Shown here: positions 29,101 through 37,999 of the stretch, one piece after another
Layout of the letters: every line of letters begins with the position of its first letter
Numbering within the stretch: position 1 is the first letter of the stretch
Assembly: GCA_033782935.1 (NCBI GenBank)
Contig: JAWQEG010000490.1
Coordinates: forward strand, 1,952,001-2,016,000
From: Petrolisthes cinctipes
Taxonomy: Eukaryota > Arthropoda > Malacostraca > Decapoda > Porcellanidae
DNA: 64,000 bases
Reading direction: 5' to 3'
The notes under the pieces: model-generated
Databases searched by the model: none
What the model was told of the DNA's origin: nothing
What the model saw: only the letters and a program-made list of their open reading frames with translations
Made by a program: the position numbers and the translations under genes

Positions 29101-29840
29101 TGCACATATCGACTTTTGGGCACCTAAAAGATCGATTTTCAGTATGTTTTTGGACTGTATTTTGAAAATACTCTAACACGGAGTAGGCATGTACAGATAC
29201 CTTCTGGGACCTCTAAATATCGAATTTTCGGGTGTTTTGGGACTGAATTTGAGATATCGACTTTTTGGCACCTAAAATGTCGATTTTTAGCATGTTTTTA
29301 GCCTATATTTTGAAAATATTCTAGCACTGTGTAGGCATGTACAGATTGCTTCTGGGACCCCAAAATATTGAATTTTCGGGTGTTTTGAGCCTGAATTTGA
29401 GATATAAACGGGTACAGAAGATACATGCACATATTGACTTTGGGTACCTAAAATATCGATTTTCAGCATGTTTTGGGCCTGAATTTTGAAAATACTCTAA
29501 CACGGAGTAGGCATGTACAGATCGCTTCTGGGACCCCAAAATATCGAATTTTCGGGTGTTTAGGGCCAGAATTTGAGATATAAACGGGTACAGAAGATGC
29601 ATGCACATATCGACTTTTGGGCACCTAAAAGATCGATTTTCAGTATGTTTTTGGCCTGTATTTTGAAAATACTCTAACACGGAGTAGGCATGTACAGATA
29701 CCTTCTGGGACCTCTAAATATCGAATTTTCGGGTGTTTTGGGACTGAATTTGAGATATCGACTTTTTGGCACCTAAAATGTCGATTTTTAGCATGTTTTT
29801 AGCCTATATTTTGAAAATATTCTAGCACTGTGTAGGCATG

Positions 29841-29844
29841 TACA
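29841..29844. other. Target-site duplication, left copy (TACA)
   Basis: TACA here ends the left satellite flank and is repeated at 38619-38622 directly after the 3' LTR. Four bases is normal for Ty3/gypsy integrases. Removing the element with one copy rebuilds the usual CATGTACAGATTGC and an exact 176-bp subunit. Confidence 0.9.
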
Positions 29845-29981
29845 TGTACAGTACTGTAGAGGAGGGTAACACCACAGCTTCCCCACTTGAAGCAACAGAA
29901 TCCAGATGGCCTTCTTACAACAACAGACCCAAGAAGGTAACCATTTTACCCTCCAATTTCTCACTTGTCATCCCTAAACTC

Positions 29982-30050
29982 GAGAGAGAGAGAGGGAGAG
30001 AAAGGGAGAGAGAGAGAGAGGGAGAGAAAGTAGAAAGAGAGAGAGAGAAG
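29982..30050. repeat. GA-rich low-complexity tract in 5' LTR
   Basis: An almost pure purine run of GA dinucleotides with interspersed GGGA and AAAG. The same tract, of equal length, is in the 3' LTR at 38137-38205, which is notable because simple repeats usually change length quickly. It could bind GAGA-type factors, but that is speculation. Confidence 0.85.
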
Positions 30051-30145
30051 AATTGGGTGGAGCTTAGACCAAACTCCACCCCCTTTCAAGAAGATAATAA
30101 GAATAATAATATCTGAATAGACTTGGCATCTTCCAATAGAGAATG

Positions 30146-30153
30146 TATATAAG
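30146..30153 (+). promoter_or_regulatory. TATA box of the 5' LTR (TATATAAG)
   Basis: TATATAAG lies in the middle of the LTR, about 135 bases before an AATAAA signal, the usual U3-R arrangement. The transcription start is probably 25-35 bases downstream. The same box is at 38301-38308 in the 3' LTR. Confidence 0.65.
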
Positions 30154-30287
30154 CAGTGAAGTTGAACTAATATGTAGGATTTCCTAAACTGACTCCCAGG
30201 GCTATAACCTGTCTCCATAAGAGAGAGACACAGGCATATAATACAAGGCATTAAATATAATTCCCTGTATAGAGATAAGTATGTATA

Positions 30288-30293
30288 AATAAA
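30288..30293 (+). terminator. Polyadenylation signal AATAAA in LTR
   Basis: AATAAA occurs in GTATAAATAAATTAAG downstream of the TATA box. In the 3' LTR the equivalent hexamer at 38443-38448 would direct 3' end formation of the element RNA. The cleavage position is not visible. Confidence 0.55.
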
Positions 30294-30466
30294 TTAAGCC
30301 TAAAGAAACTTGTGCAGTCACTTTACCTAAGAACACCACTACGCCGAGCTCGCTACCTAATACCACAACAACCACAACAACAACAACAACTACTACGACT
30401 ACACTTCGGACTAAGGTACTGTATCAGATCCTGAACGAGTTAAAGCCTTAGAGGACCGGTACATTT

Positions 30467-30480
30467 TGATGGCAGCGGTG
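30467..30480 (+). other. Primer-binding site, tRNA-Leu type
   Basis: TGATGGCAGCGGTG begins three bases after the 5' LTR. The 3' end of animal tRNA-Leu (AAG/TAG isoacceptors), including CCA, is complementary to TGGTGGCAGCGGTGGGAT; the site agrees at 13 of the first 14 positions and then diverges. The assignment rests on recalled tRNA sequence and should be checked against the host tRNA set. Confidence 0.7.
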
Positions 30481-30564
30481 TTTTGCAACAAAGCAAGTTG
30501 CAAGGTAAAGACTTCACGGGAGTACAGTGACTAACATAGTTCAAGGACAAGTTGAAGGAATCTG

Positions 30565-30582
30565 CTTGTAAATTCTCTCAAG
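30565..30582 (+). other. Leader hairpin 1 (CTTG / CAAG, loop TAAATTCTCT)
   Basis: Four Watson-Crick pairs enclose the 10-base loop TAAATTCTCT at 30569-30578; a G-T wobble and a further T-A pair could extend the stem. The loop is identical to that of hairpin 3 and differs by one base from hairpin 2. Confidence 0.6.
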
Positions 30583-30744
30583 TAATTTCTTCAGTGGGTA
30601 ATCTTACGACCTCTAACGAGGGAGATAAACCACAAATTCTTCACCTACAAGAAACACCTGCTTCAACATAACTGCAACTGACCTACAGAGAACCTCATCT
30701 ACTTCACTACAAACAATCATCACTTCATCACTACGGCGATCCTG

Positions 30745-30764
30745 TTACGTAAATTCTTTCGTAA
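30745..30764 (+). other. Leader hairpin 2 (TTACG / CGTAA, loop TAAATTCTTT)
   Basis: Five perfect pairs enclose the 10-base loop TAAATTCTTT at 30750-30759. The stem differs from hairpin 1 but complementarity is kept. Confidence 0.65.
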
Positions 30765-30807
30765 GGACAACGCCATCACTCCATCACCTCCACGCTGACG
30801 ACGCCTC

Positions 30808-30833
30808 CTTATACGTAAATTCTCTCGTATAAG
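30808..30833 (+). other. Leader hairpin 3 (CTTATACG / CGTATAAG, loop TAAATTCTCT)
   Basis: Eight perfect pairs enclose the 10-base loop TAAATTCTCT at 30816-30825. This is the strongest of the three and shares its inner CG closing pairs and loop with hairpin 2. Confidence 0.75.
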
Positions 30834-31307
30834 ACAAGTCAACGTTCATCATCTTCACTCCAATTACGACTGTTAGTGTGTTAGTGTGCGAGCTAACTAA
30901 TCATCGCTTCGTCACTTCACGGTCGTCGCCCCTTCACCACTCGTCGTCATCGTCGTTGCAACTACAGTCAACTAAAGTAGGTACACATTACATGTTACAT
31001 TACATTATTTTTCACTTGTCCACGAACATGTTAGAAAATAGGTTCCTCAATAACAGCCCAGACAACAGAAAACAAGTGCCAAATTAAAACAAAAGTAAAG
31101 ATATTATCCCCCATTAATCCAAAGGTATCATAACTAACTTCGAATATCCCTGATAATGATTCACTAGCCTCCAAGCTAGATTCCTCTACCTCCCTAAGTT
31201 TCGTTTGTGGTTCCAACACATTCGAGTACATTCCTTTGTTTCTCCAAACCTTACCCCCATTAAAGTCTCTATCTGGTATACTATATTAACCTGTATTTTC
31301 TCCAACA

Positions 31308-31859
31308 ATGGCTACTCCTCCACAATCTCCGACTGTCTCTGCTCTTCTAATTACCTCTACTATGCAAGCAATGAGAATTTTACCCACCCACAATTATTCA
31401 AAGTACTATACGGGAGATAATCCACAGAATTTAACGTCATATGCTACATTCAGACAGTCACTTATTGATGTTTTTGGGGATGGTAAACTACATCATTCAT
31501 TATCATGGGTTCAGAGAATAATTAAAACTAAGGCGGACAACATAAATACAAGTGAACCAGCAAAAGCACTTGCACTATCAGGGTCTCTAGCTTTAAATTC
31601 GAAGGAATCTCGTATCATACATCGTGAATTACAGATTACTCAATCCAAGGGTACGAAGATTTTTAATTTTGATGCCACAAATACTCAAGGGGAATCACAG
31701 GGAAAACGTTGCAAACACTGTAACGAAAGTAATCATAAATACAGTCATTTACATGAGTCACAGTCGCATTCCTTAGATGAATGCATGATCCATAACAGAA
31801 TGAAACGGGACTGGCACAGTCGAAACATGATGCATGAAACGAGACCGCCACAATATTAA
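31308..31859 (+). pseudogene. Gag-like protein, short and probably defective (183 codons)
   Basis: This is the only sizeable intact frame of the element in the position expected for gag. It starts MATPPQSPTVSALL after an untranslated leader and ends at TAA. Near the C-terminus, residues 135-148 resemble a CCHC zinc knuckle, with Cys135, Cys138 and His143 correctly spaced, but the fourth ligand position (148) is Leu. A basic and histidine-rich tail follows. Gag proteins of this group are usually 300-450 residues and bind and package RNA, so this frame seems internally deleted or decayed. No major homology region is recognised. The call rests on position, the knuckle remnant and the protease that follows; another small nucleic-acid-binding protein cannot be excluded. 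Confidence 0.65.
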
Positions 31860-31918
31860 AACGTACCGAAAATATAACTGTAGGCCCTGTCGTCGCATTT
31901 ACCAATAATATACTATAA

Positions 31919-32260
31919 TTCCCTGTCCTAGCATCACATAGTAACACCCCCTTAATGATAGACACAGGCGCCGCAGTTTCCTTGTTATCGGATAATTCCT
32001 TTAACAAATTGAGCAAATTAGGTCCCCAGCAGCATTTATAAACCAGGATTGAACAGGTGACATAGAATTGTCAACCATAATAGGCAATAAATTACAGGTC
32101 TTAGGGAAACTAACCCTTCCTGTACGGTTAGCCAAGGGAACTAACCATATCCATAATGAATTTTATATAATACGAAATTATAAACTAGGTTTATCATACC
32201 TTATTAAACAAACCATAATAATAAACCCTAAACATAAAATAATACATTTTAGGAATTAAT
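31919..32260 (+). pseudogene. Retropepsin-type aspartic protease remnant
   Basis: A frame running 31919-32041 contains Leu-Met-Ile-Asp-Thr-Gly-Ala-Ala-Val-Ser-Leu-Leu, with the catalytic DTGA motif at 31961-31972, and ends at a TAA at 32039-32041. A second frame (32068-32259, 63 codons) continues with VLGKLTLPVRLAKGTNHIH and a tail resembling the second half of a retropepsin (flap and C-terminal strands). The two parts are in different frames, so the enzyme is broken. Retropepsins act as dimers to cleave the Gag-Pol polyprotein. It follows gag and precedes reverse transcriptase, as expected in Ty3/gypsy elements. Confidence 0.78.
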
Positions 32261-32833
32261 GTATTCAAATACAGGATTGTCCAGGCCAAAATATATAAGT
32301 CCAGGTAATGTTAACCCTATACGTATTGAAAATGAGGGAAATAACCCCATTATCATAAAGGCCATTGCTGCATATAAAAATATATTAACTCCAAATTTCG
32401 TCCATAAATTGAAGGTACATCTTCCATCTCATGTACAGCCACAAACAACCGTTCTATCCTTAATAGAACTAGTAAAATAATATATAACCAGGGATTAATT
32501 TACTTAACTAATGTAAACAGTGAAAATGTCACTGATATTAATAAACCATTTACCAATATTCATGTAAAGAAAGGAACATATCTATGTGATCTGTACAGAT
32601 GGAAGTTAGACCAATACCACAAGGAAATATTGTATCGGTTCTTACCGAAGGATAAATAGATAGTCGTAAGGGAGCAACTTAGAAATTTAATCAGTGGACG
32701 CGATTTTCCACTTTATCGTGATAATCTCATCACTATACTAGCCACATATTAAAATGCGATTGCCCTACCTGGTGAATTATTAGAAAAAAAATATATACCA
32801 TTACTCTAACATCTCCTTAACCCATTTACTCGA
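32259..32833 (+). pseudogene. Protease to reverse transcriptase spacer, decayed
   Basis: A 73-codon frame (32259-32480) follows the protease remnant, starting Met-Tyr-Ser-Asn-Thr-Gly and ending Leu-Val-Lys-stop. After it the sequence has many stops in all forward frames to 32833. In related elements this linker belongs to the continuous pol frame, with little recognisable fold, so I read it as pol linker, but no motif proves it. Confidence 0.4.
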
Positions 32834-33368
32834 GCATATAGACTACCGTACTGCATAGTACACAGAAAGTTGTAAACGAAATATTAAATGAAATGATGGA
32901 TGAAGGCATTATTAAGAATTCTAACTCCCATTTTAACAGCCCAATGTTTTTGGTTTCAAGAAACAAATAATGGTGATTTTAGGCCAGTCATTGATTGCAG
33001 AAAATTAAATAATGCTACACTTAAAAATAAATATTCCCTCCCTCCTTTAAGATGTTTTGTCTAACATTGGTGAAACAAAACCTATGATATTCTCCACATT
33101 AGACTTGGTCAGTGGAAACTGGCAAGTAACATTAGATGATAAAATTCAACCCATTACAACATTTAATACTTCCCATGGTTATTATGAATACATTCGTAGA
33201 CCATTTGGTTTATGTAATGCTTCATCCACATTTCAGCATATGATCAATTTTCGTATTGGTTTTATTAATAACGTAGTCATCGCTAATCTCAACGATTTGA
33301 TTATTTTCATAGTAAGTAACTATAACGAAGGTTATACAGAGATTACATTAGGTAGGACTCAAACTTAA
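32834..33368 (+). pseudogene. Reverse transcriptase remnant with mutated catalytic motif
   Basis: The domain is recognisable through three forward frames. The first part (to the TAA at 32968-32970) has EILNEMMDEGIIKNSNSHF and PMFLVS. The second, from about 32972, has DFRPVIDCRKLNNATLKNKY and then shifts near 33050. The third (33057-33368) has FSTLDLVSGNWQV (33090 on) and RRPFGLCNASSTFQHMIN. The YxDD box reads Asn-Leu-Asn-Asp at 33285-33296, so the tyrosine and first aspartate of the catalytic pair are lost. An active enzyme needs that aspartate pair for metal binding. With a stop, at least two frameshifts and this change, the copy is dead. The LPPLR and PFGL motifs and the domain order place it in Ty3/gypsy. 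Confidence 0.9.
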
Positions 33369-34075
33369 AGTGTCTATGTCTCAGTTTCTGACCAGGAACT
33401 TATCATTTTAGGTTATCCATTTAACCGCCCCTGTGCTCCATACACAATCTGATAAAATACGAGCAATGAGAGTATTCACTATTCTAAATAAATGTTACTA
33501 ACATAAAATCATTCTTGGTCTTATGTTCTTATATAGAATCTTTGTAAAGTATTTTCCCAAGTAACTAAAACACCTAAATAATCCCCTCGAGAAAGATACA
33601 AATTTTGTATGGATGCCAGAAAAACAGCTAAGCTTTGAATCATTAAAGGTTAATTAATGTAAGCTTCAATTCTTACGTTCCCAAATATTCATTGTCTTTT
33701 ATGGAGTGTACAGATGCTTCCTCAGTAGGCTAAGGCGCTGTACTTATGTAAGAGATAGCTACGGGTCTATGTCAGGTATGTACTTAAGCTTAGAGAATAT
33801 TAAGTACGCAGATTACTCGTTACTCTGTAACAAAACAGGAAACTTAAAGCAATATTATGGGCACTTCGTACTTTTAGAGAAATCATATTAGGCTATCCTT
33901 TACATGTTTTCGCAAATTATCAAACGATCCTTGGCTTACTATCACCTCAAACCCTAACGGGAAAATTAGCCAGATAATGTCTAACAATTCAGGAATTTCT
34001 CCCGCATATTGATATTAACTATCTTTTAGGACGATTAATAAAGTAGTAGATCCCTTAAACAGTCATCTTGTCCTT
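33369..34075 (+). pseudogene. Connection and RNase H remnant
   Basis: Frame-shifting translation recovers pieces of the connection region near 33570-33650 (DTNFVWMPEKQLSFESLK) and then the RNase H start. Here the ECTDASSVG segment carries the first catalytic aspartate (TDAS at 33710-33721), followed by an in-frame TAA at 33731-33733. Further on, near 33895-33975, are YPLHVFANYQTILGLLS and TLTGKLAR, typical of the end of gypsy RNase H, and near 33990-34060 QEFLPHIDINYLLGR. RNase H would degrade the RNA strand during reverse transcription. Many stops and shifts show decay. A small frame at 33706-33891 is only a by-product in another phase. Confidence 0.8.
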
Positions 34076-34140
34076 TTAGTTCCGAGGAAACCCATGGACT
34101 TTGACCTTAATGCGGTTCGTAAACATTAGCAAACAATTCT

Positions 34141-35000
34141 ATGATGAATGTAATAAAATATTCATTAAAAACTGAGGATGAAAATAATGGCCCAAAATTA
34201 CCCAGTCACTTAAATATATTTTCCCTTCATGATGATATTATTTACAGAAAACTTAGGAAACGTGACGAAAAAAAACAATCAAATAGTGATACAACAAATA
34301 ATGATTCCCTCAGTATTAATTACCCTTATATCATAATACAGCAGCAAGGCATCCTGGGAGAGATAGGTACCTGACCACTCTCCATACAATACACCATTAG
34401 CATAAACTAAGGGTAGATGATGAAACACATATATCGCTCAGTGCGAAGCAGACAATGCAAATAAAGGCCATACATTTGGACCTGTTCCATAACGGGAATC
34501 CCTAATCCTGGACGAATCATGGAACGTAGTAGGAATAGATCTACTTTCCTTAACAATTCCGAATCAGGACGCAAATAAAGTATTACCAATGGTTAACTAT
34601 TTTCTAGATATTTGGTGGCGGCAGCACTATGATAAAAACCGCAAAGGTAAGTGCACATATCTATAAAAACCAACTTCATATGACCATATACATGTCTCGA
34701 TATTATAAAAGGTATCTGATGTCTACGACATTAAGCAAACGTTTATATTACCATATCTCCCAGCATTTAATGGGTTAACAAAACGGCAGCACCGTAACAA
34801 TACTAGAAGTACTTCGTGGCACAGAAACAAGGAAAATCCCTCCACATGGGAAGACTGCATCGATATGACGGTCAATAAACACTACAAAATACGGAAATAA
34901 AAGGAAAAACTCCACATGAAATACTATATGGCGTATGGATACGTCTTTCATATGATATAAAATTGCCACACAGAAGCCATGATACAACGTGGACAACTAC
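34141..35000 (+). pseudogene. Integrase remnant (zinc-binding N-part and catalytic core)
   Basis: A 77-codon frame from 34141 encodes the stretch before the integrase zinc domain (HLNIFSLHDDIIYRKLRKR). In another frame, 34442 onward gives Cys-Glu-Ala then NKGHTFGPVP, a TAA at 34490-34492, and then the core start WNVVGIDLLSLTIPNQD, with the first catalytic aspartate at 34538-34540, followed by VNYFLDIW. Around 34757-34830 the NGLTKRQHR segment near the catalytic glutamate is visible in decayed form, and near 34905-34975 TPHEILYGVWIRLSYD. Integrase inserts the DNA copy into the host genome. Several stops and frame changes make it non-functional. Reverse-strand frames at 34407-34589, 34775-34996 and 34872-35153 are shadows. 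Confidence 0.82.
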
Positions 35001-35045
35001 ACTGAACGACAGTGAGTTGCATTTCAACAATTTCATCATGATGTA

Positions 35046-35610
35046 CATAACAAAACAAATTATGAGCTTGCATGAAAATAATGCGTGATAGCCAACATAA
35101 CAAAACAAATTATGAGCTTGCATGAATATAATGCGTGATAGCCAACATAACAAAACAAATTATGAGCTTGCATGAAAATAATGCGTGATAGCCAACATAA
35201 CAAAACAAATTATGAGCTTGCATGAAAATAATGCGTGATAGCCAACATAACAAAACAAATTATGAGCTTGCATGAATATAATGCGTGATAGCCAACATAA
35301 CAAAACAAATTATGAGCTTGCATGAATATAATGCGTGATAGCCAACATAACAAAACAAATTATGAGCTTGCACGAATATAATGCATGATAGCCAACATAA
35401 CAAAACAAATTATGAGCTTGCATGAAAATAATGCGTGATAGCCAACATAACAAAACAAATTATGAGCTTGCATGAATATAATGCATGATAGCCAACATAA
35501 CAAAACAAATTATGAGCTTGCATGAAAATAATGCGTGATTGCCAATATAACAAAACAAATTATGAGCTTGCATGGAAATATTGCGTAATCGCCGACATAA
35601 TAAAACAAAT
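35046..35610 (+). repeat. 50-bp minisatellite, about 11 copies, inside the retrotransposon
   Basis: A 50-bp unit beginning CAAAACAAATTATGAGCTTG restarts at 35051, 35101, 35151 and so on to 35551, with a partial unit to 35610. Copies differ at few sites (CATGAAAATA versus CATGAATATA; ATGCGTG versus ATGCATG). The last copies are the most diverged, as is usual at array edges. It has no spacers and is not a CRISPR array. It lies between the integrase core and a possible integrase C-terminal remnant, so it may have expanded within the pol gene. Confidence 0.95.
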
Positions 35611-35917
35611 AACTCAATATGTTCACTCCAAGTGATAACGGGTACCCGATCGAATCTTCACACTTCTTTAGTAGGTAATAAACCTATAATAATGCATAAT
35701 TTTACCAGGCGGTTGATATTGTTTATGTAAAGAGAATAAAGAAATTGGTAAAAGCGCGCAAAACCCAACATCCACAATGAAACCAATCAATATCTCTTGA
35801 ACATTAACAATTCCTCTTCCTAGTAATTTTATCCCTACTATTGATGATAATAATATAAACAATTATAAACAAAAACTCCGATCGGTTTCCAATGATATAT
35901 AATAATTTTTCTTACGG
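35611..35917 (+). pseudogene. Possible integrase C-terminal domain remnant
   Basis: After the minisatellite a short open stretch at 35712-35780 encodes VDIVYVKRIKKLVKARKTQH and ends at TGA. Strongly basic sequence beginning with a hydrophobic Val-Tyr-Val strand fits the C-terminal DNA-binding part of integrases, which lies between core and env in related elements. The rest is AT-rich with stops in all frames. The call rests on composition and position only. The reverse-strand frame at 35668-35862 has no recognisable feature. Confidence 0.35.
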
Positions 35918-37611
35918 ATGTGGCCCACATCAACCTATATAACGGTTTTCGTGTTTATACTCGCGGCTATAAGCTCCGAAGAAGTGCATCAAGCGGATAA
36001 AGATGACGTCTACATTCTGAGAGCTCTCGTTTCCAATTTTATCAAACAGTTGAAAAGAGAAAAAGGAAATAATAAAATATTGGGGAAGAACGATATTATC
36101 ATTAATTTTTATAAGGTATCTGACTTATTACATAAATTTTCTGCCATTGAGCAGTGGGTACAGATAAGGTATTTAATGATACACTAGTTTTGTTTGACAG
36201 GTATCACACAAATGAAGTTCCCAATTTACATGTGTTATATTCTAAGGTGTCCTTTCACCATTGGGCGCCCTAGGAAGGAATTCAGCGACTCAAATAATAT
36301 TGCTCGCTTATTATACAAAAAAAAAAATAATGGCTTAGAACCATCATCACAGCCCAGAGCGTGATTGGGATATTTTAAGCGGAATTTCATCAACACTATT
36401 TGGTAAGGCTTAGATAGTTGTATACAAGCATTATCCCATAAATAAAAAGGTTGCGGGACAAGCCGTTGCAAATCAAGATAAGATAAAGTAACAGGTATAT
36501 ACTGTATTAGAGTGCAAATCATTGCACAGAAATTAAATACGATTTATATAACTTTACATGATCAACGAATGAAAAGAACTACATATATGGAATAATATAT
36601 CATGTTTTAGGCTTCTATTTATTTCTGTGAATTAGCAGGAAATGAATTGCAGGTGAGGAACAGAGAGAAATGACAACCATTTATTTCTTAAGCGAATATT
36701 TACTGCGATTAAGGTAAGATTAACTCACAATTATTACCACTCCAACAGCTACGAAATATAATGGTATAATCAATGATGAAATACCATCTTACTTATTATC
36801 TTCATCCACCTACTTGGTATATTATTATACATTCATGCGTAGTATATTACTACAAGATCATAATCCCATTATTATTCACATAAAAGATAAAATGTTTTTC
36901 CCAAGCTACGTACTTCACCAATTCCCTATGAAAATGGAAGTAATCCTTTCACATTCGATTTTCATCCAATAAGTATTATACTTAGTGAGGATGTCATCAG
37001 TGACACACAACACTTCAAGTGCCATGTTGCATATCTTCATATATGTTTGTCTTGCATATTTCTTTGCATTTAAGTTGCATATAAATCTCCTAAGGATGCA
37101 AAATCTCCACTTGCTTGGAATCAAAGTAATACTAATCAAGCCCTATATGCATGTACATTCATATCTATTACTAATCAATATCTCTTTTCATCATCAATTT
37201 TAATTTCCACTATCTATACTTACCTGCTGATACACAATTAACATTAATTTACCCTAATCACCCTACACATGGTATGGTTACAGGCTACTATAAAGAAACG
37301 GACTCATAGGACATACGATCCAAGGGAATCGTTACCTTGCCTAATAAACATAAACGTGCTTGACAACATGACATAATCTTTTCCACCTTTAAACATATTT
37401 CATTTAAAGTCGACTTGTTTAACATCTCCTCATTATCAGTTGTTTCGGAAAAAGTGCAACTATTATGTTATTTAAGGAGGATAGGCTTCAATCATCCTTA
37501 TTATATAATTTGATTCCTCCATATATTGATAAAAATAAAACTGAGTACCAATGTTTATTATCCACTGTCTTATCTTTCTGCCATGTACTATCATATTTAT
37601 GTGTTGTATAA
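35918..37611 (+). pseudogene. Env-like glycoprotein remnant (third ORF), heavily decayed
   Basis: The region is where an env gene lies in env-bearing Ty3/gypsy elements, and its span (about 565 codon-equivalents) fits. It opens with an 89-codon frame (35918-36187) starting with a signal-peptide-like hydrophobic stretch. At 36351-36413, in another frame, a short charged motif with arginine is followed by a Gly/Ser/Ile-rich hydrophobic segment, then a TAG; this arrangement recalls a cleavage site and fusion segment. A cysteine-containing stretch follows (36942-37073), and a hydrophobic, possibly membrane-spanning segment lies at 37540-37611, ending at TAA. All pieces are in different frames with many stops, so no functional surface protein can be made. 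The assignment is by position and segment order; a homology search could change it. Confidence 0.55.
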
Positions 37612-37963
37612 GAACGAACTATTGAGGTATACTGAATTATGTTGTATTGAAAAGAATAGGACTGTTATTTCACAGCCTAGCAACACGGCCCCTTATTAAT
37701 GTGTGAACCTTTAGCATAGGTTAGCTTATACACACACAATAACATGCACCTAGCTAAACACATTAATTTTAAGATGATTTTTATGTGACAATGTATTACT
37801 ATTCATGTATTAATGATACTATCTATGTTCATTTATGTACAAGATGTGCCTATGTCTTAATGTCTATTTTTAGGTTACTATACATGTCTTCATTGTTAAT
37901 ATCTTCCTTATTATGAACCCTACCAACATTGTGAACTGGCCTTCTATTAAATAAAGCTTTAAT
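37612..37963 (+). other. Non-coding stretch before the 3' LTR
   Basis: AT-rich sequence with no supported gene. It contains an AATAAA at 37950-37955. A clear polypurine tract directly before the 3' LTR is not visible, which is unusual; the closest candidate is the G6 run at 37968-37973. The reverse-strand frame at 37850-38050 crosses the LTR edge and is not credible. Confidence 0.6.
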
Positions 37964-37979
37964 GCCTGGGGGGCCAGGC
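37964..37979 (+). other. G-rich hairpin before the 3' LTR (GCCTGG / CCAGGC)
   Basis: A perfect 6-bp stem, GCCTGG (37964-37969) with CCAGGC (37974-37979), encloses GGGG, giving six consecutive G residues from 37968 to 37973. It lies 20 bases before the 3' LTR, where plus-strand priming normally occurs. Confidence 0.6.
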
Positions 37980-37999
37980 TGGTAGCGTGATAGAGCAGA

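Larger units (their letters stand above)
1..29844 (+). repeat. Left satellite array, 501-bp trimer / 1002-bp HOR
   Basis: The whole stretch is a head-to-tail satellite without unrelated sequence. Using the recurring GGCATGTACAG as landmark, successive CATG positions (for example 531, 708, 856, 1032, 1209, 1357, 1533, 1710, 1858) give spacings of about 177, 148, 176, a trimer of about 501 bp. Two diverged trimer versions alternate, giving a 1002-bp higher-order unit of six subunits. No orientation switch is visible. The array starts before the window and ends at the retrotransposon target duplication. The phase is broken in places by extra or missing subunits (see separate entries). The reverse strand carries recurring open frames of 60-160 codons, but they follow the repeat period and I do not regard them as genes. 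A centromeric or heterochromatic location is an inference from array type only. Confidence 0.97.
29845..30463 (+). repeat. 5' LTR (619 bp)
   Basis: The repeat starts TGTACAGTACTGTAGAGG and ends GAGGACCGGTACA; the termini are a short inverted repeat, TGTAC/GTACA. It contains a GA-rich tract (29982-30050), a TATATAAG box, an AATAAA signal and a CAA-rich run near 30364-30393. The reading frame from 29838 through the GA tract is low-complexity and is not called as a gene. It matches the 3' LTR at every position I compared except 29963. Confidence 0.96.
30481..31307 (+). other. Untranslated leader of the retrotransposon
   Basis: About 830 bases lie between the primer-binding site and the gag ATG. 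No long convincing reading frame is present. Short frames at 30878-31087 and on the reverse strand at 31031-31231 lack recognisable features. The leader contains three hairpins with a common loop, listed separately. Leaders in this position commonly hold dimerisation and packaging signals in retroelements. Confidence 0.7.

Noticed and set aside
340..29680. Dozens of reverse-strand reading frames of 60-160 codons with cysteine-rich repeats
   Set aside because: They recur because the 501-bp trimer is divisible by three and the reverse strand has few stops. Variants fall without respect to codon position, lengths jump with each subunit rearrangement, and no promoter or domain is evident.
1..29844. 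CENP-B box (TTCG....A..CGGG) in the satellite
   Set aside because: TTCGGG and CCCGAAAATTCGA are present in every subunit, but the required spacing between TTCG and CGGG is absent on both strands.
29838..30251. Frames through the LTR rich in Glu-Arg (forward) or Ser-Leu (reverse)
   Set aside because: They are translations of the GA-rich tract and are present identically in both LTRs, which are non-coding.
30878..31087. Short forward frame in the leader as an additional gene
   Set aside because: Its 69 codons have low complexity, with serine and histidine runs, and there is no motif; it overlaps the untranslated leader ahead of the better supported gag start at 31308.
35046..35610. Possible CRISPR array
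   Set aside because: The 50-bp units are directly contiguous with no unique spacers, and the setting is a eukaryotic retrotransposon.
36235..36522. 95-codon reverse-strand frame within the retrotransposon
   Set aside because: It lies opposite the env-like remnant, has no recognisable domain and no supporting context.
37981..37999. A tRNA gene fragment before the 3' LTR
   Set aside because: Only about 20 bases resemble the 5' end of tRNA-Leu; no anticodon arm, T arm or B box follows, so it is kept only as an observation.
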